A stretch of DNA of 64,000 nucleotides from Acinetobacter sp. GSS19 (GCF_028621895.1 NZ_CP117520.1:682001-746000), one strand, 5' to 3'. Positions 40,684 to 50,262 are shown, numbered from the stretch's first letter. The notes: a model not told the origin generated them from the letters alone. Numbers and translations: made by a program.

Positions 40684-43110
40684 TTAATGACGTGCTACTT
40701 TAGACTCTTCTACCGGTTTGACAATCGGTGTTTTTGCCAACGGTTTTGGTGCGCTGATTAAAGCCAGCGGCAAGATTTCATCAATGCTGCGTACGGCTTT
40801 AATTTCCAGCCCCTCTTTTACATTCTCTGGGATTTCTGCCAGATCACGCACGTTTTCTTGAGGGATAAACACCAGTTTAATACCACCGCGATGGGCTGCC
40901 AGAAGTTTCTCTTTTAAACCACCGATGCGCATTGCACGACCACGCAAGCTGGTTTCACCGGTCATGGCGATGTCTGGACGTACCGGAATTCCAGTAAATG
41001 CAGAGACCAGAGCAGTCGTCAGTGCCAAACCTGCTGATGGACCATCTTTGGGTGTTGCACCTTCCGGTAAATGCACATGCACATCCGTTTCGGCAAACAC
41101 GGAAGATTCAATGCCTAGACTGTCTGCGCGTGTACGCACGACGGTCATTGCGGCCTTGATCGATTCCTGCATCACATCACCGAGTGAACCGGTGGTGATG
41201 AAAGAGCCTTTACCTTTCATGGTCGCCACTTCAATGGTGAGCAGTTCACCACCGACTGACGTCCACGCAAGACCATTAACGCGGCCGACTTCAGCTTCTT
41301 CTTCCACCATGCCGTAATCGAACTTTTGCGGGCCTAAATAATCTGGCAATGTCGCTTCAGTGACTTCAACATGCAGGTTTTTCGCTTTCGAGCTAACGGC
41401 TTCTTTCACGACCTTGCGGGCAATTTTAGAAACTTCACGCTCCAAATTACGCACACCGGCTTCACGGGTATAACGACGTACGATGTCACGGATTGCTTCT
41501 TCATGCACGCTGAGTTCTTTACTGCGCAAGCCATTGTCTTTGATGGCTTTTGGCACTAAATAACGTTCGGCAATGTTCACTTTTTCATCTTCGGTATAAC
41601 CCGGCAGACGTATCACTTCCATACGGTCCAACAATGCTTCAGGAATATTCATGCTGTTTGCGGTACAGATGAACATCACTTCAGACAGGTCAAGATCAAG
41701 GTCAAGATAGTGATCGTTGAACTTGTTGTTTTGCGATGGATCAAGTACTTCAAGCAATGCAGAAGCCGGATCGCCTCGGTAATCTTGCGCCATCTTGTCG
41801 ATTTCATCGAGCAAGAACAATGGGTTTTTCACACCGACTTTAGTCAATGACTGCACGATTTTACCTGGCATCGCACCAATATAGGTACGACGGTGACCAC
41901 GGATTTCCGCTTCGTCACGCACACCACCGAGGGCCATACGTACAAACTCACGGCCTGTGGCTTTCGCAATCGATGCACCTAAAGAAGTTTTACCTACCCC
42001 TGGAGGACCAACCAAGCACAGAATTGGACCACGAAGTTTTTTCACACGTGACTGTACCGCGAGGTATTCAACAATGCGTTCTTTCACTTCATCTAGACCA
42101 TAGTGGTCGGCATCCAGAATTTCCTGTGCTTTATTCAGGTTGATGCTGACTTTGCTAGCCTTGTTCCATGGGGTATCCAGAATGACTTCCAGATAATTAC
42201 GCACCACGGCCGCTTCACTTGAAGCCGGTTGCATGGCTTTCAGTTTGCGGAATTCCGCTTCAGCTTTTTTGCGGACATGCTCCGGCAGATCTGCTTCTGC
42301 CAGACGGCGTTCAATTTCAGCGACGTCATCTTCTGCACCGCCATTCATATCAGACAGTTCACGCTGAATGACCTTCATCTTTTCATTGAGGAAGTATTCG
42401 CGTTGGTTTTTCTCCATCTGACGTTTTACACTTTCATGCAGACTTTGCTCGATTTGTTGCTCTTCTGACTGCTGCAACAAATAAGTCATCAATTCTTGCA
42501 AGTGTGCTTCGAATTCGTCATGTTCCAGAAACTTCTGTTTGATATCAATATTTAATGGGACACGAGTAGCAACAAAAAACAGCAGTTGCAAAAGATCATC
42601 AATTTTATTTGCCGCAGCGACCAGTTCACGCGCATTACGTAATTTGGCTTCTGCATATTGGGCAAAGAGAACTTTCAGTTCTTGCAGACGTGTGCCGCGA
42701 GTGGCTTCATCAAGATGCATACTCATCGGACTTAAGCTGTGCTCTGCCGTCAGGTGCGTATCAGCATCGATAATCTTGTCGAGTTTAGATCGATACAAGC
42801 CTTCGATAAGAACCTTAATACAGTTTTCATCATTTTCGTGATTCACAACTTGCACAATCTTCGCGACAGTACCGTATTGATAAAGATTGTCGTGATCAAT
42901 TTCTTCTGTAAGCGAATCTTTTTGTGCAACTACAAATACTAAATTGTCACTGTTACGAGCCACATCAACTGCATTGATCGATTTTTCACGACCTACGAAT
43001 AGCGCAATTTGCATATGTGGATAAACCACCACATCGCGTAACGCTAAAAGTGGTAATACACTTGGAACCTGAGGCTCTAAGGTTTGTTCATTCATAATAA
43101 GTTCAGACAT
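40684..43110 (-). CDS. lon: ATP-dependent protease Lon
   Basis: 808 residues from the ATG at 43110 (AGGAG five bases upstream; a GTG two codons earlier is less likely). Order: N-terminal substrate-recognition domain (about 15-210), a coiled coil, an AAA+ module with GPPGVGKTSLG and LLDEIDKMAQD, and the protease domain with the Ser of PKDGPSAGLALTTAL and the Lys of RIGGLKEKLLAAHRGG. It degrades misfolded and regulatory proteins in the cytoplasm. Its neighbours are unrelated (no clpX next to it), so it appears monocistronic. Confidence 0.96.
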   Translation of the reverse strand: MSELIMNEQTLEPQVPSVLPLLALRDVVVYPHMQIALFVGREKSINAVDVARNSDNLVFVVAQKDSLTEEIDHDNLYQYGTVAKIVQVVNHENDENCIKVLIEGLYRSKLDKIIDADTHLTAEHSLSPMSMHLDEATRGTRLQELKVLFAQYAEAKLRNARELVAAANKIDDLLQLLFFVATRVPLNIDIKQKFLEHDEFEAHLQELMTYLLQQSEEQQIEQSLHESVKRQMEKNQREYFLNEKMKVIQRELSDMNGGAEDDVAEIERRLAEADLPEHVRKKAEAEFRKLKAMQPASSEAAVVRNYLEVILDTPWNKASKVSINLNKAQEILDADHYGLDEVKERIVEYLAVQSRVKKLRGPILCLVGPPGVGKTSLGASIAKATGREFVRMALGGVRDEAEIRGHRRTYIGAMPGKIVQSLTKVGVKNPLFLLDEIDKMAQDYRGDPASALLEVLDPSQNNKFNDHYLDLDLDLSEVMFICTANSMNIPEALLDRMEVIRLPGYTEDEKVNIAERYLVPKAIKDNGLRSKELSVHEEAIRDIVRRYTREAGVRNLEREVSKIARKVVKEAVSSKAKNLHVEVTEATLPDYLGPQKFDYGMVEEEAEVGRVNGLAWTSVGGELLTIEVATMKGKGSFITTGSLGDVMQESIKAAMTVVRTRADSLGIESSVFAETDVHVHLPEGATPKDGPSAGLALTTALVSAFTGIPVRPDIAMTGETSLRGRAMRIGGLKEKLLAAHRGGIKLVFIPQENVRDLAEIPENVKEGLEIKAVRSIDEILPLALISAPKPLAKTPIVKPVEESKVARH

Positions 43111-43259
43111 GGGCACTCCTAATGAGTGACAACGGTGTTGCCATGTTTTTTATAGTGATGGGTATTTTAGAAATTACAAGGGTGAGTTTTAATAAATTGT
43201 TCAAAAATTGCGTACATGATGAAGAGTTTTATAACAATACGATTTATAAGGTTTTCTTT

Positions 43260-43847
43260 TTATCGTTTAAAACGGTAACAGTTTTTTGGTGTCAATAACG
43301 CATCGACTGGCTGATCCCATACTTCGCGCGGTAAAGGGAACACGATGCGCTGAAATTCATGGGCGAGGCCCAGACGAAAGGGTTGTCTAGGTGCACGGGA
43401 CAAGGTTCGATCATAGAAGCCGCCCCCCATGCCAATACGGGTTCCTTGCATATCACACGCGAGTAATGGCATGAGCAGCATATCGAGCGTTTTGACCTGA
43501 TGTCCACGATTTGCCATCGGTTCACGCATCCCAAGGGGGTGATGGGAAAAGCGTCGGTTTTGATACTGATTCGCATTGATTTGAACCCAGACCAAATGCT
43601 GGTTCATGCTACAGATCATCGGTAAATAGACGTTTTTTTTCTGCTGAAAACAGGAACGGATAATACGCTGGGTCGCGATCTCTCCGAAGGCATCAAGGTA
43701 TACGCCAACGTTTTTAGCCTGATGAAATTCAGGTAAACGAATCAACTGTTGCCAAACCCGTTGTTCAGCCTGACGTTGCTGGAAACGGTTCACCTTCCTG
43801 CGTTGGCGGCGCAGAGTTTGACGGAGTTGCTGCAGTGAAACGCGCAT
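43260..43847 (-). CDS. 5-formyltetrahydrofolate cyclo-ligase
   Basis: 195 residues. ATP-dependent conversion of 5-formyl-THF to 5,10-methenyl-THF. The ATP/Mg motif GTRIGMGGGFYDRTL and the N-terminal RQTLRRQRRKVNRFQQRQAE are typical, although the N-terminus is unusually Arg/Gln-rich. It is often found next to ssrS (6S RNA), but I do not see a 6S RNA here. Transcribed towards lon with a 150-bp gap. Confidence 0.88.
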   Translation of the reverse strand: MRVSLQQLRQTLRRQRRKVNRFQQRQAEQRVWQQLIRLPEFHQAKNVGVYLDAFGEIATQRIIRSCFQQKKNVYLPMICSMNQHLVWVQINANQYQNRRFSHHPLGMREPMANRGHQVKTLDMLLMPLLACDMQGTRIGMGGGFYDRTLSRAPRQPFRLGLAHEFQRIVFPLPREVWDQPVDALLTPKNCYRFKR

Positions 43848-43931
43848 GAATCTTAAATCCTGAATAAAAGGTGACCCTCATATATCCACCTCATGATAAA
43901 CACGTGAAAAGCGGTTTAAGATGAGAATGGA

Positions 43932-44318
43932 CTAGAGTGGCTTATGTTTAAGTTGTTTTAAAATCGGGCAGCTAGTTTCCTGAGTATTTTTACATTCGGC
44001 AATCCAGCTGGACAGACGTTTTTTTAAGGCCTGTAATTCTTCGATACGTTGGTCGATTTTGGCCAGACGCTGTTCAATGACCTGACGCACCTGTGCACGG
44101 TCATCCAGTTCGAGCTGCAATAATTCCTGAATTTCATTCAACTGTAAGCCGGCATCTTTGGCTTTTTGAATAAAACTTAGGGTTTCGATGTCTTTATCAT
44201 TGTAATAGCGGTAACTCTGCGTGGTTTCTGGCACCCGCATCAAACCGATACGCTGATAGTAACGGATGGTTTCCACATTTATCTGACAATGCTTTGCCAG
44301 TTTTCCAATCGTGAGCAT
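43932..44318 (-). CDS. MerR-family copper-type regulator (CueR-like)
   Basis: 128 residues. N-terminal HTH (LTIGKLAKHCQINVETIRYYQRIGL), a central dimerisation helix, and a C-terminal metal loop C-x7-CPI (CKNTQETSCPI) matching the two-Cys Cu(I)/Ag(I) loop of CueR. The Cys found near residue 80 in Hg- and Cd-type MerR proteins is absent. It is divergent from the copper-type ATPase gene and surely controls the shared promoter. The C-x7-C spacing and the partner make Cu(I)/Ag(I) the best guess. Confidence 0.87.
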   Translation of the reverse strand: MLTIGKLAKHCQINVETIRYYQRIGLMRVPETTQSYRYYNDKDIETLSFIQKAKDAGLQLNEIQELLQLELDDRAQVRQVIEQRLAKIDQRIEELQALKKRLSSWIAECKNTQETSCPILKQLKHKPL

Positions 44319-44339
44319 TTGCTACCTCACAAAAAAGAC

Positions 44340-44371
44340 TTGACTCTGTACCCGAGTACGGACTTTATCTT
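44340..44371 (+). promoter_or_regulatory. MerR-type promoter/operator of the P-type ATPase gene
   Basis: TTGACT (44340-44345) and TATCTT (44366-44371) are separated by 20 nt, longer than the optimal 17, the hallmark of MerR-controlled promoters. A dyad centred on GTACCCGAGTAC fills the spacer, as in copper/cadmium-type MerR operators. Confidence 0.85.
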
Positions 44372-44404
44372 AGCATAAACGTCATTGCAAAGGAGGAACT
44401 TCTG

Positions 44405-47400
44405 ATGACACAACAACAAAAACCGGTCTGTTGTTCCGCAGCAAAAAATTCTGAACAAGTAATCCAGCGAGATCCAGTGTGTGGGATGTCTGTTCAAGAG
44501 GACACTGCGTATTTCGTCGATTATCAAAATCAACGTTATTTATTTTGTAGCGCGAGTTGTCAACAGAAGTTTAGTCAGAGTCCGCAGCAGTATTTACAGT
44601 CTGACGATTCCGATTCAGCGACAGCAACCCGTTGCTGTGCGTCATCAACTAAACCGAATGCAGTGGACTCAGGTTGTGGGCGGACATCTTTAAATGCAAA
44701 TACTCCAACAGGCTGTGGTTGTGGAAGTAAATCTAAAGAAGTGTTTACGGCCATTGACCCTGTCTGTGGCATGCAGGTTAGTGACCCTGCAAAACCGCAG
44801 ACCGAATACCAAGGACAGACCTACTATTTTTGCAATCCAAAATGTCTGGATAAATTTCTGGCGACTCCCGAGCAGTATGTAAAAACGACGGCAAAAAAAT
44901 CTACCTGTTGTGGCGGATCAGAAAAACAGCCAACAGTTGCTGCTCGTACCTGTTGTAGCCCTCAAACTGTGCAGCAGCAAACTGCTAAAAAATCATCTTG
45001 TTGTGGTGGGAACCAGAATCAAGCCACAATGGCGGCTGAAATTGACCCGGTGTGTGGGATGCAGGTTGATCCCGGCACTGATTTAAAAACCAAATATCAG
45101 GGTAAAACCTACTATTTTTGCAATCCAAAATGTCTGGATAAATTTCTGGCGACTCCCGAGCAGTATGTGAAAACGACGGCAAAAAAATCCTCCTGCTGTG
45201 GCGAGTCTGACAAACAGCCAACAGTTGCTGCTAGCACCTGTTGTAGTCCTCAACCTGTACAGCAGCAAACTGTTAAAAAGTCATCTTGCTGTGGTGGGAG
45301 TCATGATCAAGCCACAACGACTGCTGAAATTGACCCGGTGTGTGGGATGCAAGTTGATCCTACCACCGATTTAAAAACCGATTATCAGGGTAAAATCTAC
45401 CATTTCTGTAATCCCTCTTGTCTAGATAAGTTTCAGCAGGATCCGGAGTTTTATCTGATTCCAGCAGATCAGCGACCTGTGCCTGAAGGTGCAGAAGGCC
45501 TTTTGTATACTTGCCCAATGGATCCAGAAATTGTGCAGAAAGGTCCTGGGATTTGTCCGATTTGCGGTATGGCACTTGAGCCGATGCAACCTACTTTAGA
45601 TGAAGGTCCAAACCCGGAACTTGTGGATTTCAGCCGACGTTTCTGGTGGACCTTACCTTTGAGTTTGATCGTGCTGGTGCTGGCGATGGGATCGCATCTG
45701 TATCCACTGATTCCACAGCATATTCAGCCTTGGATCGAACTGGTATTGAGCCTGCCGGTCGTTCTTTGGGCGGGATATCCGATTTTCCAGCGTTCTTGGA
45801 TTTCTTATAAAACCGGTCATCTCAATATGTGGAGCCTGATCGGGGTAGGGGTATTGGCTGCTTTTCTCTATAGTCTGGTGGCAACCATTTTCCCAAGCCT
45901 GATTCCGGATGCGGCTAAAACTGGCCATGGTGTCGCAGTGTATTACGAGGCGGCTTGTACCATTGTGTCTTTGAGTTTGCTTGGGCAGGTCATGGAGCTG
46001 AAAGCACGAGCTCAGACTGCTGATTCGCTACGTGCCTTATTGCGCTTGCAGCCTGCTAAAGCCAAGCGTGTAGAGAATGGTCAGGTAGTTGATGTGCAGA
46101 TTAGCCAAATTAAACAGGGCGACATTTTGCAGATTTCTTCAGGTGAGCAGGTACCACTTGATGGCATTGTTGTTGAAGGAAAAACCTACATTGATGAAGC
46201 CATGATGACGGGTGAACCGGTGCCAGTGAAAAAAGAAAAGGATGACCGTGTCATTGGAGGTACGGTCAACCAGCAAGGCAGTATCCGGATTAAAACCACA
46301 GCGGTTGGGAATCAGACGGTCTTAGCGAAAATGATTCAAACTGTGGCAGAGGCTCAGCGTTCAAAAGCGCCTTTACAACGTCTGGCGGACGTGGTGGCAA
46401 AATATTTTGTCATTGTGGTGTTACTGATTAGTGCTATTACCTTTGCCGCTTGGATGCTGATCGGGCAGGTTGGCTTCGATTTGGCCTTAATGTGCGCCGT
46501 GGCAGTTCTGATTATTGCCTGTCCATGTGCTTTGGGATTGGCTACGCCAATGTCGGTGATGGCAACAACAGGACGTGCTGCACAAAAAGGGGTGCTGTTC
46601 AAGGATGCTGAAGCAATTGAAGCACTTAGTAAAGTCAATACACTGATCATTGATAAAACCGGTACTTTAACTGAAGGGAAACCGAGTGTGAAAGAGGTTG
46701 TTGCACTCAGTACATCCGCATCCCAACAGCAAATGCAGCAATGGATTGCATCGATTGAGCAGTATTCCACTCATCCGATTGCACAAAGCTTGACGAAACT
46801 CGCGGATCCTTCGGTTTTAATTGCGGTGAATGATTTTGAAGAAGTCACAGGCTTTGGGGTAAAAGGTACTTTACATGGACAATTGCTCTATGTAGGTAGC
46901 CAGAAATTACTGGAACTGTTGCAATTGTCTTTATCACCTGACCTGCAACGACAACTGGATCAGTCCCGTGCTCAAGGCGATGTGGTCAGTTTTCTGGCCA
47001 GTAAACAGGAAGTGCTGGCGTATATTATTGTCTATGATGCGATTAAGCAGAATGCACAGCAAGTGATCCAGCAGTTACGTGCTGACCATATCGAAGTGAT
47101 TATGGCGACGGGCGATCATCAGCAGAATGCACAGTGGGTGGCTGCGGAGCTTGGAATCCAGCATGTCTATGGCAATCTGGATCCCACACAGAAACTGGAT
47201 ATTGTGAAAAAATATCAGCAACAAGGCCGTATTGTGGCAATGGCGGGTGATGGAATTAATGATGCACCTGCACTGGCACAGGCGAATGTTGGGATTGCCA
47301 TGGGCAACGGCACGGATATTGCCAAACAGACCGCGCAGGTGACATTGGTCAAAGGGGATATTCGTGGTGTGGCGGATGCCTTGCATATGGCTAAACTCGG

Positions 47401-47587
47401 TGTGCGCAATATGAAACAGAATCTGGCATTTTCCTTTGTATATAATGGCTTGGGTGTTCCGATTGCTGCTGGGTTATTTTATCCCATCACTGGGCTGCTG
47501 TTGACGCCGATGTTGGCAGCCTTGGCCATGTCGCTCAGCTCGCTCTCGGTCGTTATGAATGCCCTACGTTTACAAAAAGTAAAGTAA
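44405..47587 (+). CDS. Copper-type P1B ATPase with four N-terminal YHS domains
   Basis: 1060 residues, longer than usual CopA (about 750-830). Instead of HMA (GMTCxxC) domains it has four YHS modules starting at about residues 23, 118, 214 and 310 (DPVCGM...F-C-N-x-x-C), joined by linkers rich in CC and Ser (KSSCCGG, TCCSPQ). A heavy-metal-binding domain follows (YTCPMDPEIV, GICPICGMALEP; from 368). Then the ATPase: CPC (706-708, ACPCALGLATP), DKTGTLTEG (phosphorylated D750), GDGINDAPALAQA, eight expected membrane helices. CPC indicates Cu+/Ag+ export. Modules 2-4 repeat every 288 bp. SD AAGGAGGAAC. Start at 44405. Confidence 0.93.
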   Translation: MTQQQKPVCCSAAKNSEQVIQRDPVCGMSVQEDTAYFVDYQNQRYLFCSASCQQKFSQSPQQYLQSDDSDSATATRCCASSTKPNAVDSGCGRTSLNANTPTGCGCGSKSKEVFTAIDPVCGMQVSDPAKPQTEYQGQTYYFCNPKCLDKFLATPEQYVKTTAKKSTCCGGSEKQPTVAARTCCSPQTVQQQTAKKSSCCGGNQNQATMAAEIDPVCGMQVDPGTDLKTKYQGKTYYFCNPKCLDKFLATPEQYVKTTAKKSSCCGESDKQPTVAASTCCSPQPVQQQTVKKSSCCGGSHDQATTTAEIDPVCGMQVDPTTDLKTDYQGKIYHFCNPSCLDKFQQDPEFYLIPADQRPVPEGAEGLLYTCPMDPEIVQKGPGICPICGMALEPMQPTLDEGPNPELVDFSRRFWWTLPLSLIVLVLAMGSHLYPLIPQHIQPWIELVLSLPVVLWAGYPIFQRSWISYKTGHLNMWSLIGVGVLAAFLYSLVATIFPSLIPDAAKTGHGVAVYYEAACTIVSLSLLGQVMELKARAQTADSLRALLRLQPAKAKRVENGQVVDVQISQIKQGDILQISSGEQVPLDGIVVEGKTYIDEAMMTGEPVPVKKEKDDRVIGGTVNQQGSIRIKTTAVGNQTVLAKMIQTVAEAQRSKAPLQRLADVVAKYFVIVVLLISAITFAAWMLIGQVGFDLALMCAVAVLIIACPCALGLATPMSVMATTGRAAQKGVLFKDAEAIEALSKVNTLIIDKTGTLTEGKPSVKEVVALSTSASQQQMQQWIASIEQYSTHPIAQSLTKLADPSVLIAVNDFEEVTGFGVKGTLHGQLLYVGSQKLLELLQLSLSPDLQRQLDQSRAQGDVVSFLASKQEVLAYIIVYDAIKQNAQQVIQQLRADHIEVIMATGDHQQNAQWVAAELGIQHVYGNLDPTQKLDIVKKYQQQGRIVAMAGDGINDAPALAQANVGIAMGNGTDIAKQTAQVTLVKGDIRGVADALHMAKLGVRNMKQNLAFSFVYNGLGVPIAAGLFYPITGLLLTPMLAALAMSLSSLSVVMNALRLQKVK
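44753..45430 (+). repeat. 288-bp tandem repeats coding YHS modules 2-4
   Basis: The coding repeats begin at 44753, 45041 and 45329. A stretch of about 80 bp (44819-44897 and 45107-45185) is nearly identical at the DNA level between modules 2 and 3; module 4 is more diverged. This indicates recent internal duplication. Confidence 0.8.
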
Positions 47588-47612
47588 CGATCGAATCTAG
47601 CTGGAAAGTAGA

Positions 47613-47649
47613 CTATCCCTGGAGTTTTGGCTCTGGGGATTTTTATTTG
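47613..47649 (+). terminator. Terminator after the P-type ATPase gene
   Basis: Stem ATCCCTGGAG / CTCTGGGGAT (two G-T pairs) with a TTTTGG loop, then TTTTATTT. Confidence 0.75.
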
Positions 47650-49186
47650 CAGACCATCGTCTGTATTGTTGAATTGTTTTTTATTCTTGACTGCAGATTT
47701 GAGGGTAAAACTGCTCAGCTTTCCATCAATTTTTGGATTTCCTTCTCGAATAGCCTTCTAAACTGACGTGGTCAAAAGACTGTAAAAAAGAGACATCAGA
47801 CTGATTCAAATTGAGCTTTACGATCCAATTTGAGCTGCTGAGGCATCATTTGGGTTTCAGCGTGAGGCAGTTTTTTCGGGTGAATCGTTCAAGTAAATGA
47901 TGATCTTTCCAGAATTATAAAACCGTTCTTTGCGCCATCTGACAGTAGTTTGATGAAAGCTATGATCGAGGGATGCGCTCACGCAGAGCCAAAATCATCA
48001 AGGAAAGTCCTGGCAGCATTCAATGGTTAATTGTATTGAAATGCAATGATAGCCTTCCTCAAGTGAGAATTGGATAACCTTTAGATAGTTTTTTGCGATA
48101 TGAATCTACTGGTTTCTGGATGGAATACGAAAAAATGTAAGGTGATTGATGCTGTTTATAGCTAAATCTTGCAAGAAATTTTTATGAATTATTCATCCAT
48201 TTAGGAGATCTTCTCCAGGAAAGTTAGAGTCTCATCAAGTAAGAAAGAATGTAAAAAATAAGAATAAATCGGGTTTACCTTATTGATTTTATAAAAATAT
48301 TTATTGTTTGATTTTTCACATATAACAACGCATGAATATTAAAGAAAAAATTTAAAAAGAATTTACTTAAAATTAAATGATGAGCTTAGGGAAAAGAGTA
48401 AATAAGCTATTGAAAATAAATAAATTAGATTGAGATATTCTTGCTCTGAAAGTGAAATTATTATTTGAATTCTATTTTTATATTGAAGGGTAAGATTGAT
48501 TTTATATTGTTGTTTATTTTTATTTTGCATGGTTTTTTATTTTTAATATTAATTTAAATTTATATATTTAAACCATAGGGTTTTTATGGGTTTGTTGATT
48601 TGTGATTTTGTTGAATTTTAAAGTTTATTGGATTTATTTTTATTAAATGTATTTGATATTTTTATTATTTATTTTTAATTTAATTTTAAATGTATTTTTT
48701 TGTGGTTTTTAATTTTATAATTTTTCTTTGGTTTTGGAGTTTTTATTTAATTTTAATTTTCTGGTTGGTTTTTTTATTTTTAAAAGATGCTATTGCTTGA
48801 TTCGTAAATATAATAAATTTTAAAAAACAATAACATATAGATAAATTTAATATTTTTTTTGATTTAAAACTAATTTATTTTGATGTTTTTTAGTTTTTGA
48901 AAATAGTTAAATTGAAAATAAATATTTCTGGGTTTTGTATTATTGGTTATGGGATTTGTTTTGTAAAAATAAGCCAAAGCCACTAAGTTGCTTGTTTTTG
49001 GTGTTTTTGTTTTTGTGAATTTTTATTTTTATGGGTTTTGGTTTTTGATTATGGGGTTTGTGTTTTAGGTTTATTATTTATTCGAAAGGTGTTAAATAGT
49101 ATTTATTATATTTCTGATTGAGGAGTACTTGATCAGTGATGTGGGTTAAAAATAAAACATGATGATAAAGAAATAAGCCTGAAAGT
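47650..49186. other. Long non-coding AT-rich region upstream of the adhesin locus
   Basis: About 1.5 kb without an intact ORF. The first 370 bp is of ordinary composition and holds a decayed gene remnant (47796-48019). From about 48270 to 49080 the DNA is extremely AT-rich, and from about 48480 to 49080 the plus strand is dominated by T with G and A but very little C. Such DNA is a typical target for H-NS-like silencing; this is inference. Confidence 0.6.
47796..48019 (-). pseudogene. Decayed HTH-type gene remnant (possible IS630-like transposase fragment)
   Basis: Minus-strand pieces read as protein in successive frames: MLPGLSLMILALRERIPRS from 48019, then HQTTVRWRKERF...YLNDSPEK, then LPHAETQMMPQQLKLDRKAQ up to a stop at 47796. 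Two frameshifts are needed. The segment TTVRWRKERFYNSG...NDSPEK resembles the N-terminal HTH of IS630-type transposases, but the match is by eye only. Other origins are possible. Confidence 0.25.
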
Positions 49187-49213
49187 GCCCAGTTGAACTA
49201 CCGGGCTTTTTAA
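49175..49213 (+). terminator. Terminator-like hairpin just before the OmpA-like gene
   Basis: GCCCAGT / ACCGGGC (one mismatch) with loop TGAACT, followed by TTTTTAAG, only 25 bp before the ATG. It could end an upstream transcript or attenuate the adhesin locus. Confidence 0.45.
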
Positions 49214-49237
49214 GAAAAATAAGAGGGTTGGATTTAT

Positions 49238-50185
49238 ATGAATATTAAAAAAACAGCTTTGATTGCAGCAGTTGTCTTAAGTGCAATTGGCTGCACATCA
49301 ACTCCGAAAAAACTGCCGTTAGAACGGTGGACAACCTTTAAACCCGTGACTGCAATTGATGCAGATACAAGTAAGCTTCCTGTGGATCGTGCTTTGGTGG
49401 TGTTTATTCGTGAACCTGGACAAATTTCAGGGCCTGCTGTGAATGTTTTTATTGATGGTGAATATCTTACTTCTTTACAGGATGGGGGATATAAAATCAC
49501 GTCAGTCTGCGCAGCATATGGCAACATCGTGGCAAATTTTACTGATCCCAAAGCAGATTATTACAACATTCGCCGTCAAAAAAATGTCCAGACATTCAAG
49601 CCGGGTTCGGTCAATTTTATCAAGTTTATTCCAGGTACAAATGGACAAATCCAGTTACAGCATCTTGATGAGCAGACCACCAGAGACTTGATGCCAAAGT
49701 ATCTTGAACAAATAAACACCATTTCACGTGTCGACCAGAAAAAAGTTTGTCCTCAGGTCGTCAAACAGCGTGTACCGGTTCCGTATAAAAAATATACCTT
49801 ACAAACCAATGCATTATTTGCATTTGGAAAATCAGGAATTAACGACATTTTGCAAAAAGGTCGAGAAGAGGTGTATGCGGTTGCGCAAGACATTGTGAAA
49901 GACGGTGACCATATCATGCATGTGATGGTTGTAGGACATACTGATCCAGAAGGCACTAACGAGTATAACGAGCAGCTTTCTATCCATCGTGCTGAAACTG
50001 TACGTAGTCTATTGATGAGCAGTGGTATTCAGAATAAAACCATCAACATCGAAGGCCGTGGTGAGACTGAACCGCTGATCTCAGATTGTCGAGCACGCTT
50101 TCCTAAAAATAAAGTCGCGCGTGATAAATGCAACCTGCCAAATCGACGAGTTGAAGTTATCTCGTATGGTGTTAAACCCGAATAG
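49238..50185 (+). CDS. OmpA-family peptidoglycan-binding lipoprotein
   Basis: 315 residues. Signal peptide MNIKKTALIAAVVLSAIGC with lipidated C19. The middle part (about 45-165) is beta-rich (DRALVVFIREPGQISGPAV, NVFIDGEYLTSL) and resembles a DUF2846-like fold. The C-terminal OmpA domain (about 190-312) carries VVGHTDPEGTNEYNEQLS and NRRVEVI; its Asp and Arg bind diaminopimelate in this family. It precedes the giant adhesin by 77 bp in the same direction, as in Acinetobacter Bap-type loci, suggesting a role in anchoring the secretion/adhesion machinery to the wall. Confidence 0.87.
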   Translation: MNIKKTALIAAVVLSAIGCTSTPKKLPLERWTTFKPVTAIDADTSKLPVDRALVVFIREPGQISGPAVNVFIDGEYLTSLQDGGYKITSVCAAYGNIVANFTDPKADYYNIRRQKNVQTFKPGSVNFIKFIPGTNGQIQLQHLDEQTTRDLMPKYLEQINTISRVDQKKVCPQVVKQRVPVPYKKYTLQTNALFAFGKSGINDILQKGREEVYAVAQDIVKDGDHIMHVMVVGHTDPEGTNEYNEQLSIHRAETVRSLLMSSGIQNKTINIEGRGETEPLISDCRARFPKNKVARDKCNLPNRRVEVISYGVKPE

Positions 50186-50262
50186 ATTTTTAATAAATAC
50201 AAATAATTAAAAGAATTTGAATCATTTGAATGATTGATTCATCACGAAGAGGATGAAGCACT

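Noticed and set aside
40546..40761. 71-codon plus-strand frame between rlmH and lon
   Set aside because: It runs through the lon terminator hairpin and into the lon 3' end with no SD; the region is better explained as structured RNA or terminator.
43196..43300. 6S RNA next to the formyl-THF cyclo-ligase gene
   Set aside because: The gap around this gene is too short and lacks the long closed hairpin of ssrS.
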